From a virus: DNA of 39,314 bases. Positions within the stretch are counted from its first letter, which is position 1, and each line of letters opens with the position of its first letter. The notes below the pieces were generated by a model. That model was given only the letters and a program-made list of their open reading frames with translations. It did no database searches and was not told the DNA's origin. The position numbers and the translations under genes are program-made. This document shows positions 24,534-31,111 of the stretch, piece after piece. Location: positions 1-39,314 of the IMG/VR virus record IMGVR_UViG_3300025712_000012; one strand, written 5' to 3'.

Positions 24534-24935
24534 ATGACTATAACCACAATCAAAAGAATTACGCCAGACATTGAAGCAAGCGTTATTAATCAATTCAAAG
24601 CATGGGCGCAGACAAAATCAGGACAAGATATACTGATGGAGTTCGACACGTGGCACGCTTTCGAGGTTGAGGGAGGAGCTTTTGTCGATGTCAATTTCTA
24701 TGTAGATGAAACTTTAAACCTCGATCTTTACCCGTGCAACACAACCAACTTTCGCGAGGATGGCAACACAACCACTATTTATTTGTCATCAGACCACACC
24801 AACCAAATTTCTTTGACTAGCGATGAAATTGAAAAGCTGTTGCCTAAATGGCTGATCGAATATTATAAGACCGAGCATGATTGGCTTAGAGATGACGCGC
24901 CAGTATTAGAAAATAGCATAACTGACGAGACCTAA
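24534..24935 (+). CDS. Hypothetical early protein 2
   Basis: 133 aa, acidic, alpha/beta in appearance: a helix (ASVINQFKAWAQTKSGQDIL), beta strands (EGGAFVDVNFYVDETLNLDL), and a C-terminal helix (LLPKWLIEYYKTEHDWL). SD GGGAGG lies about ten bases before the ATG. It is the only one of the first three early genes with no copy of the repeated leader. No family recognised. Confidence 0.7.
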   Translation: MTITTIKRITPDIEASVINQFKAWAQTKSGQDILMEFDTWHAFEVEGGAFVDVNFYVDETLNLDLYPCNTTNFREDGNTTTIYLSSDHTNQISLTSDEIEKLLPKWLIEYYKTEHDWLRDDAPVLENSITDET

Positions 24936-24996
24936 TTGGTCGAAACCAACGCGAGTTGGTCTTATGCAACATCTTAAAAACTATATAAGGACTAAG
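24936..24996 (+). repeat. Repeated hairpin-RBS element, copy 2
   Basis: ACCAAC (24945-24950) GCGA GTTGGT (24955-24960) is a six-pair stem with a GNRA tetraloop. TTGGT (24936-24940) can instead pair with ACCAA (24945-24949) around CGAA, so two hairpins exclude each other. Then GCAACA and the shared CTTAAAAACTATATAAGGAC block. Confidence 0.8.
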
Positions 24997-24999
24997 AAA

Positions 25000-25323
25000 A
25001 TGAGAAAAGTAACCGAGCAAATAACAGAAGCATTCTTAAATGGTCGTAAATTAACAGTTGGCAATTCTATGACTGATGGCAATTCGATATTTTTACACGG
25101 CAACAAAATAGCATGGCGCGATGAAGGCGAGTTATATATCTCCATGTGTGGTTGGGGTACACCTACAACACGCGAACGCCTTAACGGGTTATTACGTACT
25201 ATCAATGCAGATGTTCGTATTCACCAAAGAAACTATGAGCAATTGTTGGTTAATGATAAAACAAAGGTTCAAATTCCAATGATACAAAGCAACGCGAACG
25301 TGATCGTTCGAGTGGAGGTGTAA
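25000..25323 (+). CDS. Hypothetical early protein 3
   Basis: 107 aa from ATG 25000 (MRKVTEQITEAFLNGRKLTV), fixed by the shared AAGGA site. The sequence 'GNSMTDGNSIFLHGNKIAWR' then 'ELYISMCGWGTPTTRERLNG' suggests a compact alpha/beta fold. The layout resembles small proteins found on conjugative plasmids and phages, but I cannot name a family. The next gene starts two bases after its stop, with GGAGG at its end acting as SD. Confidence 0.7.
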   Translation: MRKVTEQITEAFLNGRKLTVGNSMTDGNSIFLHGNKIAWRDEGELYISMCGWGTPTTRERLNGLLRTINADVRIHQRNYEQLLVNDKTKVQIPMIQSNANVIVRVEV

Positions 25324-25325
25324 AC

Positions 25326-25757
25326 ATGAACATCAAGCAATTAGTCAATTATATGTATAAATGCGCGGAGATGAACTGCGACACATGGCAAGAGCCATAC
25401 AGGGACAAGTTCGAGGCTTGGGAACTGTCCCACGAATCAACATGGCTTGAAGACTATGAAGACATGCAAGAGGAATACGGCGTTACATGGTCGCAAATCA
25501 ACGAAGCAATCGACATTATCAACGCGGAAGCAACCAAGATGACAACGCAATACATAGTTGAAACCGACACCATCTGCGATGGTTGGGTTAATGCTTGGCA
25601 TACTGACGGCGAGCCGCAAACATTCCCGACCTACAAGCAAGCGGAGAAAGAACTGGAGGATTTCTTTGCAGACATTAGCGAAGCATACGAGGCGGAAGAC
25701 TTACCCGACGAATACAACCGCGAGGATTACCGCATAGTTGCACTGACGAGGGTTTAA
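25326..25757 (+). CDS. Hypothetical early protein 4
   Basis: 143 aa, very acidic and tryptophan-rich (YEDMQEEYGVTWSQINEAID; ETDTICDGWVNAWHTDGEPQ). The C-terminal half looks like a domain that reads 'YIVETD..CDGW.NAW..D' followed by a helix (YKQAEKELEDFFADISEAYE). High negative charge could mean DNA mimicry, a common way to block restriction or other DNA-binding host proteins; this is inference only. It uses more G+C-rich codons than the late genes. Confidence 0.7.
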   Translation: MNIKQLVNYMYKCAEMNCDTWQEPYRDKFEAWELSHESTWLEDYEDMQEEYGVTWSQINEAIDIINAEATKMTTQYIVETDTICDGWVNAWHTDGEPQTFPTYKQAEKELEDFFADISEAYEAEDLPDEYNREDYRIVALTRV

Positions 25758-25758
25758 T

Positions 25759-25813
25759 ACCCGAAACGCCCGCGAGGGTGTCTGCAACACTTTAATAACC
25801 ATATAGGAATTAA
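25759..25813 (+). repeat. Repeated hairpin-RBS element, copy 3
   Basis: ACGCCC (25766-25771) GCGA GGGTGT (25776-25781), a six-pair stem with the same GCGA tetraloop as copy 2. GGGT/ACCC (25750-25753 with 25759-25762) forms a second small hairpin over the upstream stop codon. Then TCTGCAACA and the shared block with AGGA. Confidence 0.8.
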
Positions 25814-25818
25814 TCAAA

Positions 25819-25989
25819 ATGAATATAAACAAAGAAAAGTTATTCGATATTTTAACTAAAAAGCTTAATAGAAAATGGTCAAAAAAAGACTTAATGGCGC
25901 TTTATTTGGAGGATACGTTTTCTAATAACAGACCGCGCTTATTTCATTTTATAAACGAAAACGAATACAAGCTAATAACAAAGGATTAG
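25819..25989 (+). CDS. Hypothetical early protein 5 (56 aa)
   Basis: 56 aa; ATG 25819, TAG 25987-25989. MNINKEKLFDILTKKLNRKW SKKDLMALYLED is helical and basic, followed by FHFINENEYKLITKD. The repeated leader element immediately upstream with its AGGA site supports translation. Base use is clearly AT-rich compared with the gene before it. Function unknown. Confidence 0.65.
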   Translation: MNINKEKLFDILTKKLNRKWSKKDLMALYLEDTFSNNRPRLFHFINENEYKLITKD

Positions 25990-25996
25990 TGATACC

Positions 25997-26067
25997 TTCT
26001 AGCGCCTCACGGGGTGCTAGGGGATTATCATTTTGATAGTCATATTAATAACTATATAAGGATTAAT
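25997..26067 (+). repeat. Repeated hairpin-RBS element, copy 4
   Basis: CTAGCGCC (25999-26006), loop TCACGG, GGTGCTAG (26013-26020): eight pairs with one G-T. A second hairpin at 26024-26040 (ATTATCA/TGATAGT) follows, then the shared TTAATAACTATATAAGGATT block. The stem sequence differs from other copies although the position is kept. Confidence 0.75.
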
Positions 26068-26070
26068 ACC

Positions 26071-26439
26071 ATGGAAGATCAATTTATCCAACTACAACTC
26101 GAGGACGCCTCGCCCGAGGTTAACGAAGCCTTACTACCTTATGACATTGTTATACGCGTAGACGATCAAGGCAAGCCTTCAAGCTTCACGCTCGAGCTTA
26201 ACCACGAACACCGCAACGACGAAACTGTTGTAGATTATTACGACAGCTTAAAGGGTGCGCCATCATCTGGAAAAGCACTGACAGCGCAAGAGGTAACTTC
26301 ATTTATTGAAATATCACCGCACGACAGCGCGCAACGCCTTGCAAAGTGTATAAACCAAGGTAAGGACTTGAAGCGCCTTATTAAAACTTATGAGCTTGTG
26401 GACGCTCCCACGTTCGAGAGGGTGTCTGCAACAATTTAA
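26071..26439 (+). CDS. Hypothetical early protein 6
   Basis: 122 aa from ATG 26071 (MEDQFIQLQLEDASPEVNEA), set by the shared AAGGA site. Acidic N-terminal half, then a region with KALTAQEVTSFIEISPHDSA and a helix (RLAKCINQGKDLKRLIKTYE). No family recognised. Its last codons (RVSATI and stop) are read from the hairpin part of repeat copy 5, so the repeat is both coding and a leader for the next gene. Confidence 0.7.
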   Translation: MEDQFIQLQLEDASPEVNEALLPYDIVIRVDDQGKPSSFTLELNHEHRNDETVVDYYDSLKGAPSSGKALTAQEVTSFIEISPHDSAQRLAKCINQGKDLKRLIKTYELVDAPTFERVSATI

Positions 26440-26457
26440 CAACCATATAGGAATTAA
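26401..26457 (+). repeat. Repeated hairpin-RBS element, copy 5 (overlaps upstream gene)
   Basis: GACGC-T-CC (26401-26408) can pair with GGGTGTC (26420-26426), one base bulged. The segment GTGTCTGCAACA and the shared ATATAGGAATTAA block are nearly identical to copy 3. The first 39 bases lie inside the coding region of the 122-aa gene. Confidence 0.75.
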
Positions 26458-26460
26458 AAA

Positions 26461-26619
26461 ATGGATAACATTAAAATCGTGTTAGAACGTAGCACGTTCA
26501 AAGACCTGTACGACTGGCAACAGCTTTGCACCACTGCCAACGTAGATCAAGACGTTCAAACCATCGTCATCAACTGCGCACCAAGCGACATAGGCGCGCG
26601 GAAGGATGTCGAGCAATGA
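26461..26619 (+). CDS. Hypothetical early protein 7 (52 aa)
   Basis: 52 aa; ATG 26461, TGA 26617-26619. MDNIKIVLERSTFKDLYDWQ then QDVQTIVINCAPSDIGARKD. An alpha/beta mini-protein, not recognised. It follows repeat copy 5, and its stop overlaps the recombinase ATG (ATGA), so it is probably translated and coupled to the recombinase. Confidence 0.65.
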   Translation: MDNIKIVLERSTFKDLYDWQQLCTTANVDQDVQTIVINCAPSDIGARKDVEQ

Positions 26620-27305
26620 AATATATCACCTATCTAAGAATAAGCACCAACGAAACCAAGCAAGTCTATGGAATCGACGCTCAACGTGCCACAGTAATGG
26701 CGCATATTAAGGCGAACGATGGCGAGTTGGTAGCTGAGTTCATCGACCACGAAAGTGGACGCAAGACTTCCATCGAAGACCGCCCCCAACTGCATGATGC
26801 TATGGCATTGGTTAAGTCGACGCCTGACTGTAAGTTATTACTAGCTAAGACTGACAGGGTCGCCCGTGATCTGCATTTCATTAGCGGACTACTTAAGGAC
26901 AACGTGCCGTTGATCGTTGCGGGTCATGAACATATGACGAAGCTCGAATGGCACATGCACGCCATGATTGCCGAACATGAGGCCGACATGATAAGCCAAC
27001 GAACCAAGCTCGCACTCGAGCAAGCCAAGGCGCGCGGGGTTATCCTAGGCGCACCACGCGACCAGATACAACGCATTAGTAAACTGGGAGGTATTGCAAC
27101 GCATAACAAGTCGAAGCAGTACCGCGAAAAGATCATGCCATTAATCAACCAACTACTAGATGACCCTCAATACTTAAGGCGAGGCAATAAACACACGCCA
27201 CACCTTGAGAAGATGGCGGACAGGTTGCACGAATTAGGCATGCGGTCTGCTCAAAATAAGCGGATTACCAAATCCACCATTTACGCACTTTTGAATAGGA
27301 AATAG
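26616..27305 (+). CDS. Serine recombinase (resolvase/invertase family)
   Basis: 229 aa from ATG 26616. The catalytic domain shows 'ITYLRIST' with nucleophile Ser10 and Arg8, 'KTDRVARDLHF' with Arg81 and Arg84, and the long E-helix 'EHEADMISQRTKLALEQAKA'. A C-terminal region (residues ~150-229) contains a basic HTH-like segment ending RITKSTIYALLNRK. The size fits small resolvase/invertases rather than large serine integrases. It could act in inversion, resolution or integration. No recombination site was identified. It is cotranscribed with the recombination genes YqaJ and ERF. Confidence 0.88.
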   Translation: MKYITYLRISTNETKQVYGIDAQRATVMAHIKANDGELVAEFIDHESGRKTSIEDRPQLHDAMALVKSTPDCKLLLAKTDRVARDLHFISGLLKDNVPLIVAGHEHMTKLEWHMHAMIAEHEADMISQRTKLALEQAKARGVILGAPRDQIQRISKLGGIATHNKSKQYREKIMPLINQLLDDPQYLRRGNKHTPHLEKMADRLHELGMRSAQNKRITKSTIYALLNRK

Positions 27306-27308
27306 ACT

Positions 27309-28325
27309 ATGAATGACAAAAAAAACGCAACTGTCCAGGGGCAACAGACCCCAAACATCGCCGAGGGTAAGCTTACGCGCGATGACATACTGAGTGGCTC
27401 GCAAGTAGCTGCTGCAATGGGTAGGAACCCCTACCAAACTCCCAACGATCCATTAAAGCATGCCTTCAATGCCGTAAAAGGTCTTGAGCGTGAGCCATTG
27501 AACTTTGAAGCATTGCATTGGGGGACGCAGTTTGAAGTACCTATCATTGAAGAGGCTGTCCAGAGGCTTGGGCTGAAAAACACAGTGACTAACTTTGGCA
27601 AAGCGTTTTATCACAAAGATGTGCCATTAGGTGTATCCTTGGACGCGACAGCTGAAGCCAGTGGTCAAATTATCACAGTTGACCCAGAAAAAGGTATCTT
27701 TGTTGTAGATGACGATGAGATTGTGCTTGAAGGATTAGGCATTATCGAAGCTAAATTGACATCTCAAGAGAAAGAAATAGAACTGCCTGACTATCGCGGG
27801 CGCATACAACTGCAAGCGCAGATGGATGTAGTACAAAGTGAGACAGGCGTGCCAGTAAATTGGGGTATAGTCTGTGTCCTGTATCGTGGTATCACATTAC
27901 GGATGTTTGTATTCAAAAGGAATGAGGCATTAATTCAAGAGATCAAGGATTGTGCTATTGACTTTGACCGAAGAGTGCAAAAGTATCGTAACAACGAAGA
28001 GACTGAATGGTATGAATTTACTAAGGTTTCAGATGCTACCAGCATTTATGACCAGGCTAGTGATGAAACACTATTAGATGATTCTTTGGCGTCTGATGTC
28101 GGTAGTATTGACTTAATGTACAAACTGATTGACGAAACGAAAGAGAAGATTGAATCAACTCAAGCTAAGATTATGGCTGAAATGCGAGATCATAAACATT
28201 TGATTGCCGGGCCATATCGTGTGACATGGGGTGAGTTGAACTACAAGGCAACACCCGAGAAGATTGTGCCTGCGAAGCCTGCACGTACAATCCGAGTAAG
28301 TAAACTTAAAATTAAACCACTATAA
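27309..28325 (+). CDS. YqaJ-family recombination exonuclease
   Basis: 338 aa. 'GSQVAAAMGRNPYQTP' and 'LHWGTQFEVPIIEEA' form the N-terminal part of the YqaJ/lambda-exonuclease-like fold. Catalytic residues are visible as Asp112 in SLDAT, Glu147 and Lys149 in IIEAKLT, and Gln167/Gln171 in RIQLQAQMDV. The enzyme resects double-strand ends to make ssDNA for the ERF annealing protein encoded next. The C-terminal 90 residues are helical and charged. It starts four bases after the recombinase stop. Confidence 0.9.
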   Translation: MNDKKNATVQGQQTPNIAEGKLTRDDILSGSQVAAAMGRNPYQTPNDPLKHAFNAVKGLEREPLNFEALHWGTQFEVPIIEEAVQRLGLKNTVTNFGKAFYHKDVPLGVSLDATAEASGQIITVDPEKGIFVVDDDEIVLEGLGIIEAKLTSQEKEIELPDYRGRIQLQAQMDVVQSETGVPVNWGIVCVLYRGITLRMFVFKRNEALIQEIKDCAIDFDRRVQKYRNNEETEWYEFTKVSDATSIYDQASDETLLDDSLASDVGSIDLMYKLIDETKEKIESTQAKIMAEMRDHKHLIAGPYRVTWGELNYKATPEKIVPAKPARTIRVSKLKIKPL

Positions 28326-28334
28326 GGAATCTAT

Positions 28335-28736
28335 ATGGAAACTAATACCATAGCAAAAGCATTCTTGGCGGCGCAAAAAGCCTTTGCCCCGGCATTGAAG
28401 ACATCAACTAACCCACACTTCAGAAGCAAGTACGTTGCTTTAGATGGGTGTATCGAAGCAGTCATTGACGCACTACATACCAATGGCTTATCTATGATTC
28501 AAAAGACACACGACTGTGACACAGGAATCAAGATTGAAACTATCCTGTTGCATGAATCAGGTGAAACTATGAGTGGTGGTATTCTGTACGTGCCTGCAAA
28601 TAAGCATGACGCGCAAGGATATGGCTCAGCATTGACCTATGCCAGACGTTACTCTTTAATGACAACAGCAGGCATCGCACCAGAAGATGACGATGGCAAC
28701 GCTGCGGTTAAGGCAGAGCAGCCAAAAAAGGCATAA
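28335..28736 (+). CDS. erf: ERF-family single-strand annealing protein (0-frame product)
   Basis: 133 aa in the zero frame. 'NPHFRSKYVALDGCIEAVID' (26-45) and 'QGYGSALTYARRYSLMTTAG' (94-113), then IAPEDDDGN, are diagnostic of ERF. ERF proteins form rings on ssDNA and anneal complementary strands. The zero frame stops six bases after an A_AAA_AAG heptamer (28724-28730). The -1 frame continues for 83 codons that look coding, so the full product is probably about 215 aa, nearer the usual ERF length. See the next entry. Confidence 0.88.
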   Translation: METNTIAKAFLAAQKAFAPALKTSTNPHFRSKYVALDGCIEAVIDALHTNGLSMIQKTHDCDTGIKIETILLHESGETMSGGILYVPANKHDAQGYGSALTYARRYSLMTTAGIAPEDDDGNAAVKAEQPKKA

Positions 28737-28981
28737 GCCTCAGTCTTCCAGGCAAAGATCCAATAGTTTGTAAAGACAAAGATGCATTCTTTACTAAGCT
28801 GAAAGAGATCGGCGAGAAGATTGAGGCCAGTAGTTTAGAGACAGATGCTAAGGTTGAAAAGATCACAGCATTGCACAAGGTGAACGACTTTGTTATTAAG
28901 GGATTGAGTCCTGAGGTAGCACTGAAAGTCAAGTATAACTTTGGTGAGATAATGGTGAGGCTAGGCGTTCATAACGAATAG
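28730..28981 (+). CDS. ERF C-terminal extension in -1 frame (frameshift product)
   Basis: 83 codons from GGC 28730 to TAG 28979-28981, beginning GISLSLPGKDPIVCKDKDAF and ending EIMVRLGVHNE. Codon use and amino acid pattern are those of a real protein (helical, charged), yet no start codon with an SD exists. The slippery heptamer A_AAA_AAG at 28724-28730 is the one used by E. coli dnaX for -1 frameshifting. A short AGGC/GCCT hairpin (28729-28740) lies at the site. A missed A in the A6 run would give the same picture, so sequencing error must be excluded. Confidence 0.75.
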   Translation, partial: GISLSLPGKDPIVCKDKDAFFTKLKEIGEKIEASSLETDAKVEKITALHKVNDFVIKGLSPEVALKVKYNFGEIMVRLGVHNE

Positions 28982-29167
28982 CCCCACTATGTATTACATG
29001 TATTACTTGTTCATTACGTACATTGTAACTTCAAAGCCGAAGCGCATTTCTGTTGCTTTAGGTGATGTCCACATAATAGTTTCCTTGGTTCGTTAATCAA
29101 GATATTATTATGATCTACAGTGTACGTTTGAGCATCCTTAAAATCATTAATAAAAGGTAGATTAATC
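28982..29167. other. Intergenic region with weak promoter candidate
   Basis: 186 bases between ERF and the next gene. A possible rightward promoter is TTGGTT (29085-29090), 18 bases, TATGAT (29109-29114). A 35-codon ORF at 28989-29096 (MYYMYYLFITYIVTSKPKRI ...) has no SD and is not called. GTATTACAT is tandemly repeated near 28991. Confidence 0.3.
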
Positions 29168-29452
29168 ATGAGTCAGATATACCAGTATGACCATACCAGT
29201 GATGCAGAATTATACAATGAAGTCAATCCACTATTTGATATTCCTATGGTCCCGTTGCTGCAAGCTATATTAAAACAAGCAGTACATGATGCCATTAAAT
29301 TAAAGCCAACCAGTCCGAATAAATTAGAAGCAACTCAGTGGCTGTGCGATGAAGATAACGAGATGTTGCAATTATGTTTGAGCTGTGTAACAATGGATTA
29401 TCAAAGAATGATTAGGAAGGTAGCAAAGCAAGGATGGAACCTAAGTTTATAG
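29168..29452 (+). CDS. Hypothetical protein
   Basis: 94 aa. 'MVPLLQAILKQAVHDAIKLK' followed by 'EATQWLCDEDNEMLQLCLSC' and 'YQRMIRKVAKQGW' forms an all-helical protein. The order of conserved-looking positions (helix, A..WL..D, C...M, R) reminds me of a small phage protein type seen in proteobacterial phages, without known function. SD AAAGG is about ten bases before the ATG. Confidence 0.6.
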   Translation: MSQIYQYDHTSDAELYNEVNPLFDIPMVPLLQAILKQAVHDAIKLKPTSPNKLEATQWLCDEDNEMLQLCLSCVTMDYQRMIRKVAKQGWNLSL

Positions 29453-29604
29453 TAGTAGATGAGTACGGCGATAGCCTTCGTGCATTCTTTTCAAGAGAAT
29501 CTGCGGAGGCATTCGTTAAAGTACGCCCGGAATGCAAAGTCGAGGACATTCCTGTACTAACTGATGAAGAGTTTGATGAGTTATACGGGTTACCACCCTT
29601 CTGA
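29434..29604 (+). CDS. Small hypothetical protein (56 aa)
   Basis: 56 aa; ATG 29434, TGA 29602-29604. MEPKFIVVDEYGDSLRAFFS then 'ESAEAFVKVRPECKVEDIPV' and an acidic end. The fold looks like a small beta-beta-alpha unit. It overlaps the previous gene by 19 bases and is the last gene of the rightward unit. Function unknown. Confidence 0.6.
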   Translation: MEPKFIVVDEYGDSLRAFFSRESAEAFVKVRPECKVEDIPVLTDEEFDELYGLPPF

Positions 29605-29616
29605 GCTGTCCTCAGC
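29602..29616 (+). terminator. Weak terminator-like hairpin at convergent junction
   Basis: CTGAG? pairing is possible using TGAG (29602-29605) with CTCA (29612-29615) around the stop codon; alternatively GCTG/CAGC pairs at 29605-29616. No U-run follows, so the call is weak. It lies where rightward and leftward transcripts meet. Confidence 0.2.
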
Positions 29617-29703
29617 CCCGTCATCAATACTTTAATATAATCTGATACTAACCCCTCAAGTGCCATAAGAAAACCTCACCACGGGCTTTATGCAAGGTCG
29701 TTT

Positions 29704-29928
29704 TTAGTGCAGAGCCTTCGGTTTTGGTTCAACGAGATATAAATCTGCACCTTCGCAGTGAATCATAAGATAATCTTCCTCATCGTCACTAAAAAAGATT
29801 CTGATAACAGATTGATCTTCATCTGGATCTTCAAGCAGCTCAATATTCCAGATCTTTTTACCAATTAATTTGTCAAGTAAAGCAGCCTGATTAGAATCCG
29901 CTTCGCTTATACTATTTTCTTCGTCCAT
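29704..29928 (-). CDS. Small acidic hypothetical protein
   Basis: 74 aa, very acidic (MDEENSISEADSNQAALLDK; LLEDPDEDQSVIRIFFSDDE) with a predicted beta-rich second half. It overlaps the metallophosphoesterase 3' end by 22 bases and is the last gene of the leftward late unit. No family recognised. Confidence 0.6.
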   Translation of the reverse strand: MDEENSISEADSNQAALLDKLIGKKIWNIELLEDPDEDQSVIRIFFSDDEEDYLMIHCEGADLYLVEPKPKALH

Positions 29929-30614
29929 CGTCCATCCTCTTTTAATACCATAGGCATAAGTTTAGGCTGACCATCTATAATCATGCCGCAACCAATGATG
30001 AATCGATTTTTAAAGTTCTTAGCGTAGTCGAACGCCATAGATTTTTGAGAAGTTAAACAGCCAACTTGCATACCCCAATGCAGCGCATCTGGATTGCTGA
30101 AATAACCGATAGAAAATTTTGAATGATAATGTCCCTGGACACAATGCTTACCCATCTGCATAGATAACTTTAGTACGTCAGCACTCATGCCATGCGTAAA
30201 GAAGCAGCGTGTACCATCAGATAAGGTAAGAGTTATGTCATCCACCCATTCCCATCCCGGGCCAACACCAAGGTATTCATTGTAAGACTTGAGGTAGTCT
30301 TTAGGTAGTCCATACTTTAACGCTCTGCGATAAACGAGAGACGAATGATTGGAATGTACTAGGATCATCCTAGGAAAAACCTTTTCCAACTCATAGATGT
30401 ATTGCCTAGACAGTCGCAGCTCATCACCAGCTGATGGTAGGTCAGGGTTACTATCGTGCATACTGATAGCGTGCTGATCGAGTTCATCACCGATGTTAAT
30501 AACTAAGTCAGGTTTGTATTTCTTCTTGAGTGCTTTGAGAAAGTCGAATGCATCTTGATGGTGGTAAGGGATATGAAGATCGGATATAACTAAAACTCTA
30601 CTATTCTTTGACAT
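29907..30614 (-). CDS. Metallophosphoesterase (calcineurin-like)
   Basis: 235 aa. Motifs in order: SDLHIPYHH (Asp12, His14), NIGDELDQH (Asp43), HSNHSS (Asn89, His90; a variant of GNHD), FFTHG (His141) and QGHYHS (161-165). These are the metal ligands of the calcineurin-like fold. The natural substrate is unknown; phage members may act on nucleotides, DNA ends or phosphoproteins. It lies after the lysis genes, which is unusual for a DNA-repair enzyme. A TATACT -10-like box (about 30635) lies upstream on this strand without a clear -35. Confidence 0.88.
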   Translation of the reverse strand: MSKNSRVLVISDLHIPYHHQDAFDFLKALKKKYKPDLVINIGDELDQHAISMHDSNPDLPSAGDELRLSRQYIYELEKVFPRMILVHSNHSSLVYRRALKYGLPKDYLKSYNEYLGVGPGWEWVDDITLTLSDGTRCFFTHGMSADVLKLSMQMGKHCVQGHYHSKFSIGYFSNPDALHWGMQVGCLTSQKSMAFDYAKNFKNRFIIGCGMIIDGQPKLMPMVLKEDGRWTKKIV

Positions 30615-30670
30615 AACTGTTACTCATGTATTAGATAGTATAAGGATATCATATATACCGCAGGTTGCAA

Positions 30671-31111
30671 CTACTCGTAGATGCGCACACCACTTTTACT
30701 GATAGCTAACATCTGTCTGCGTGGCTTGTCTGTACCTTTAGGAAATGCCACATGAATCCAGCTTCCAAATTCAAGGATCAATTGGTCGAACTCTATCGAA
30801 CTTCCAGCAAGAGTCCGCATAATGTCGTGAACATCGCCAAAGCCAGGACAAGTAAAATCTGCCGCAAGGCCGTATGTATGGTACGAGGTATCCTTAGAAC
30901 GCAAAGCGCGGTTAAGGTCCATAGACCTAAAACCACTAGATACACGAATAGCATGTCCATCAAGCTTAGTCCTAACAAGTTCCAGCCCCTCCGCTAATGT
31001 CACAAGGTTGAATTTCTGTACATCGTTCGGTGTATTATCTATGTCTAGTCTGGTTGCTGTGTTACTGAAGGTGAGTTCTTCTAAAGTAAAGTGTGGAGTG
31101 AGTCTGGTCAT
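30671..31111 (-). CDS. Endolysin, M15 peptidase (D-Ala-D-Ala carboxypeptidase-like fold)
   Basis: 146 aa. 'ISSGFRS'-type motif appears as VSSGFRS (57-63), followed by SYHTYGLAADF with zinc ligands His78 and Asp85, and WIHVAF with His120. This is the M15A peptidase set, used by many phages as an endopeptidase that cuts peptidoglycan cross-bridges. No signal peptide is present, so it depends on the holin encoded just upstream. Its ATG overlaps the holin stop by one base (TAATG). Confidence 0.9.
   Translation of the reverse strand: MTRLTPHFTLEELTFSNTATRLDIDNTPNDVQKFNLVTLAEGLELVRTKLDGHAIRVSSGFRSMDLNRALRSKDTSYHTYGLAADFTCPGFGDVHDIMRTLAGSSIEFDQLILEFGSWIHVAFPKGTDKPRRQMLAISKSGVRIYE

Noticed and set aside
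24937-26457. CRISPR array
   Set aside because: The repeats are spaced hundreds of bases apart, each sits at a gene start and carries a ribosome site, and there are no spacers.
28989-29096. 35-codon ORF after ERF
   Set aside because: No ribosome site, Tyr/Ile-rich start of low complexity, and no coupling to neighbours.
30640-30660. Second operator similar to the 22799-22812 palindrome (TCATATAT)
   Set aside because: Only one half matches and the site is not palindromic; AT-rich sequence makes chance likely.
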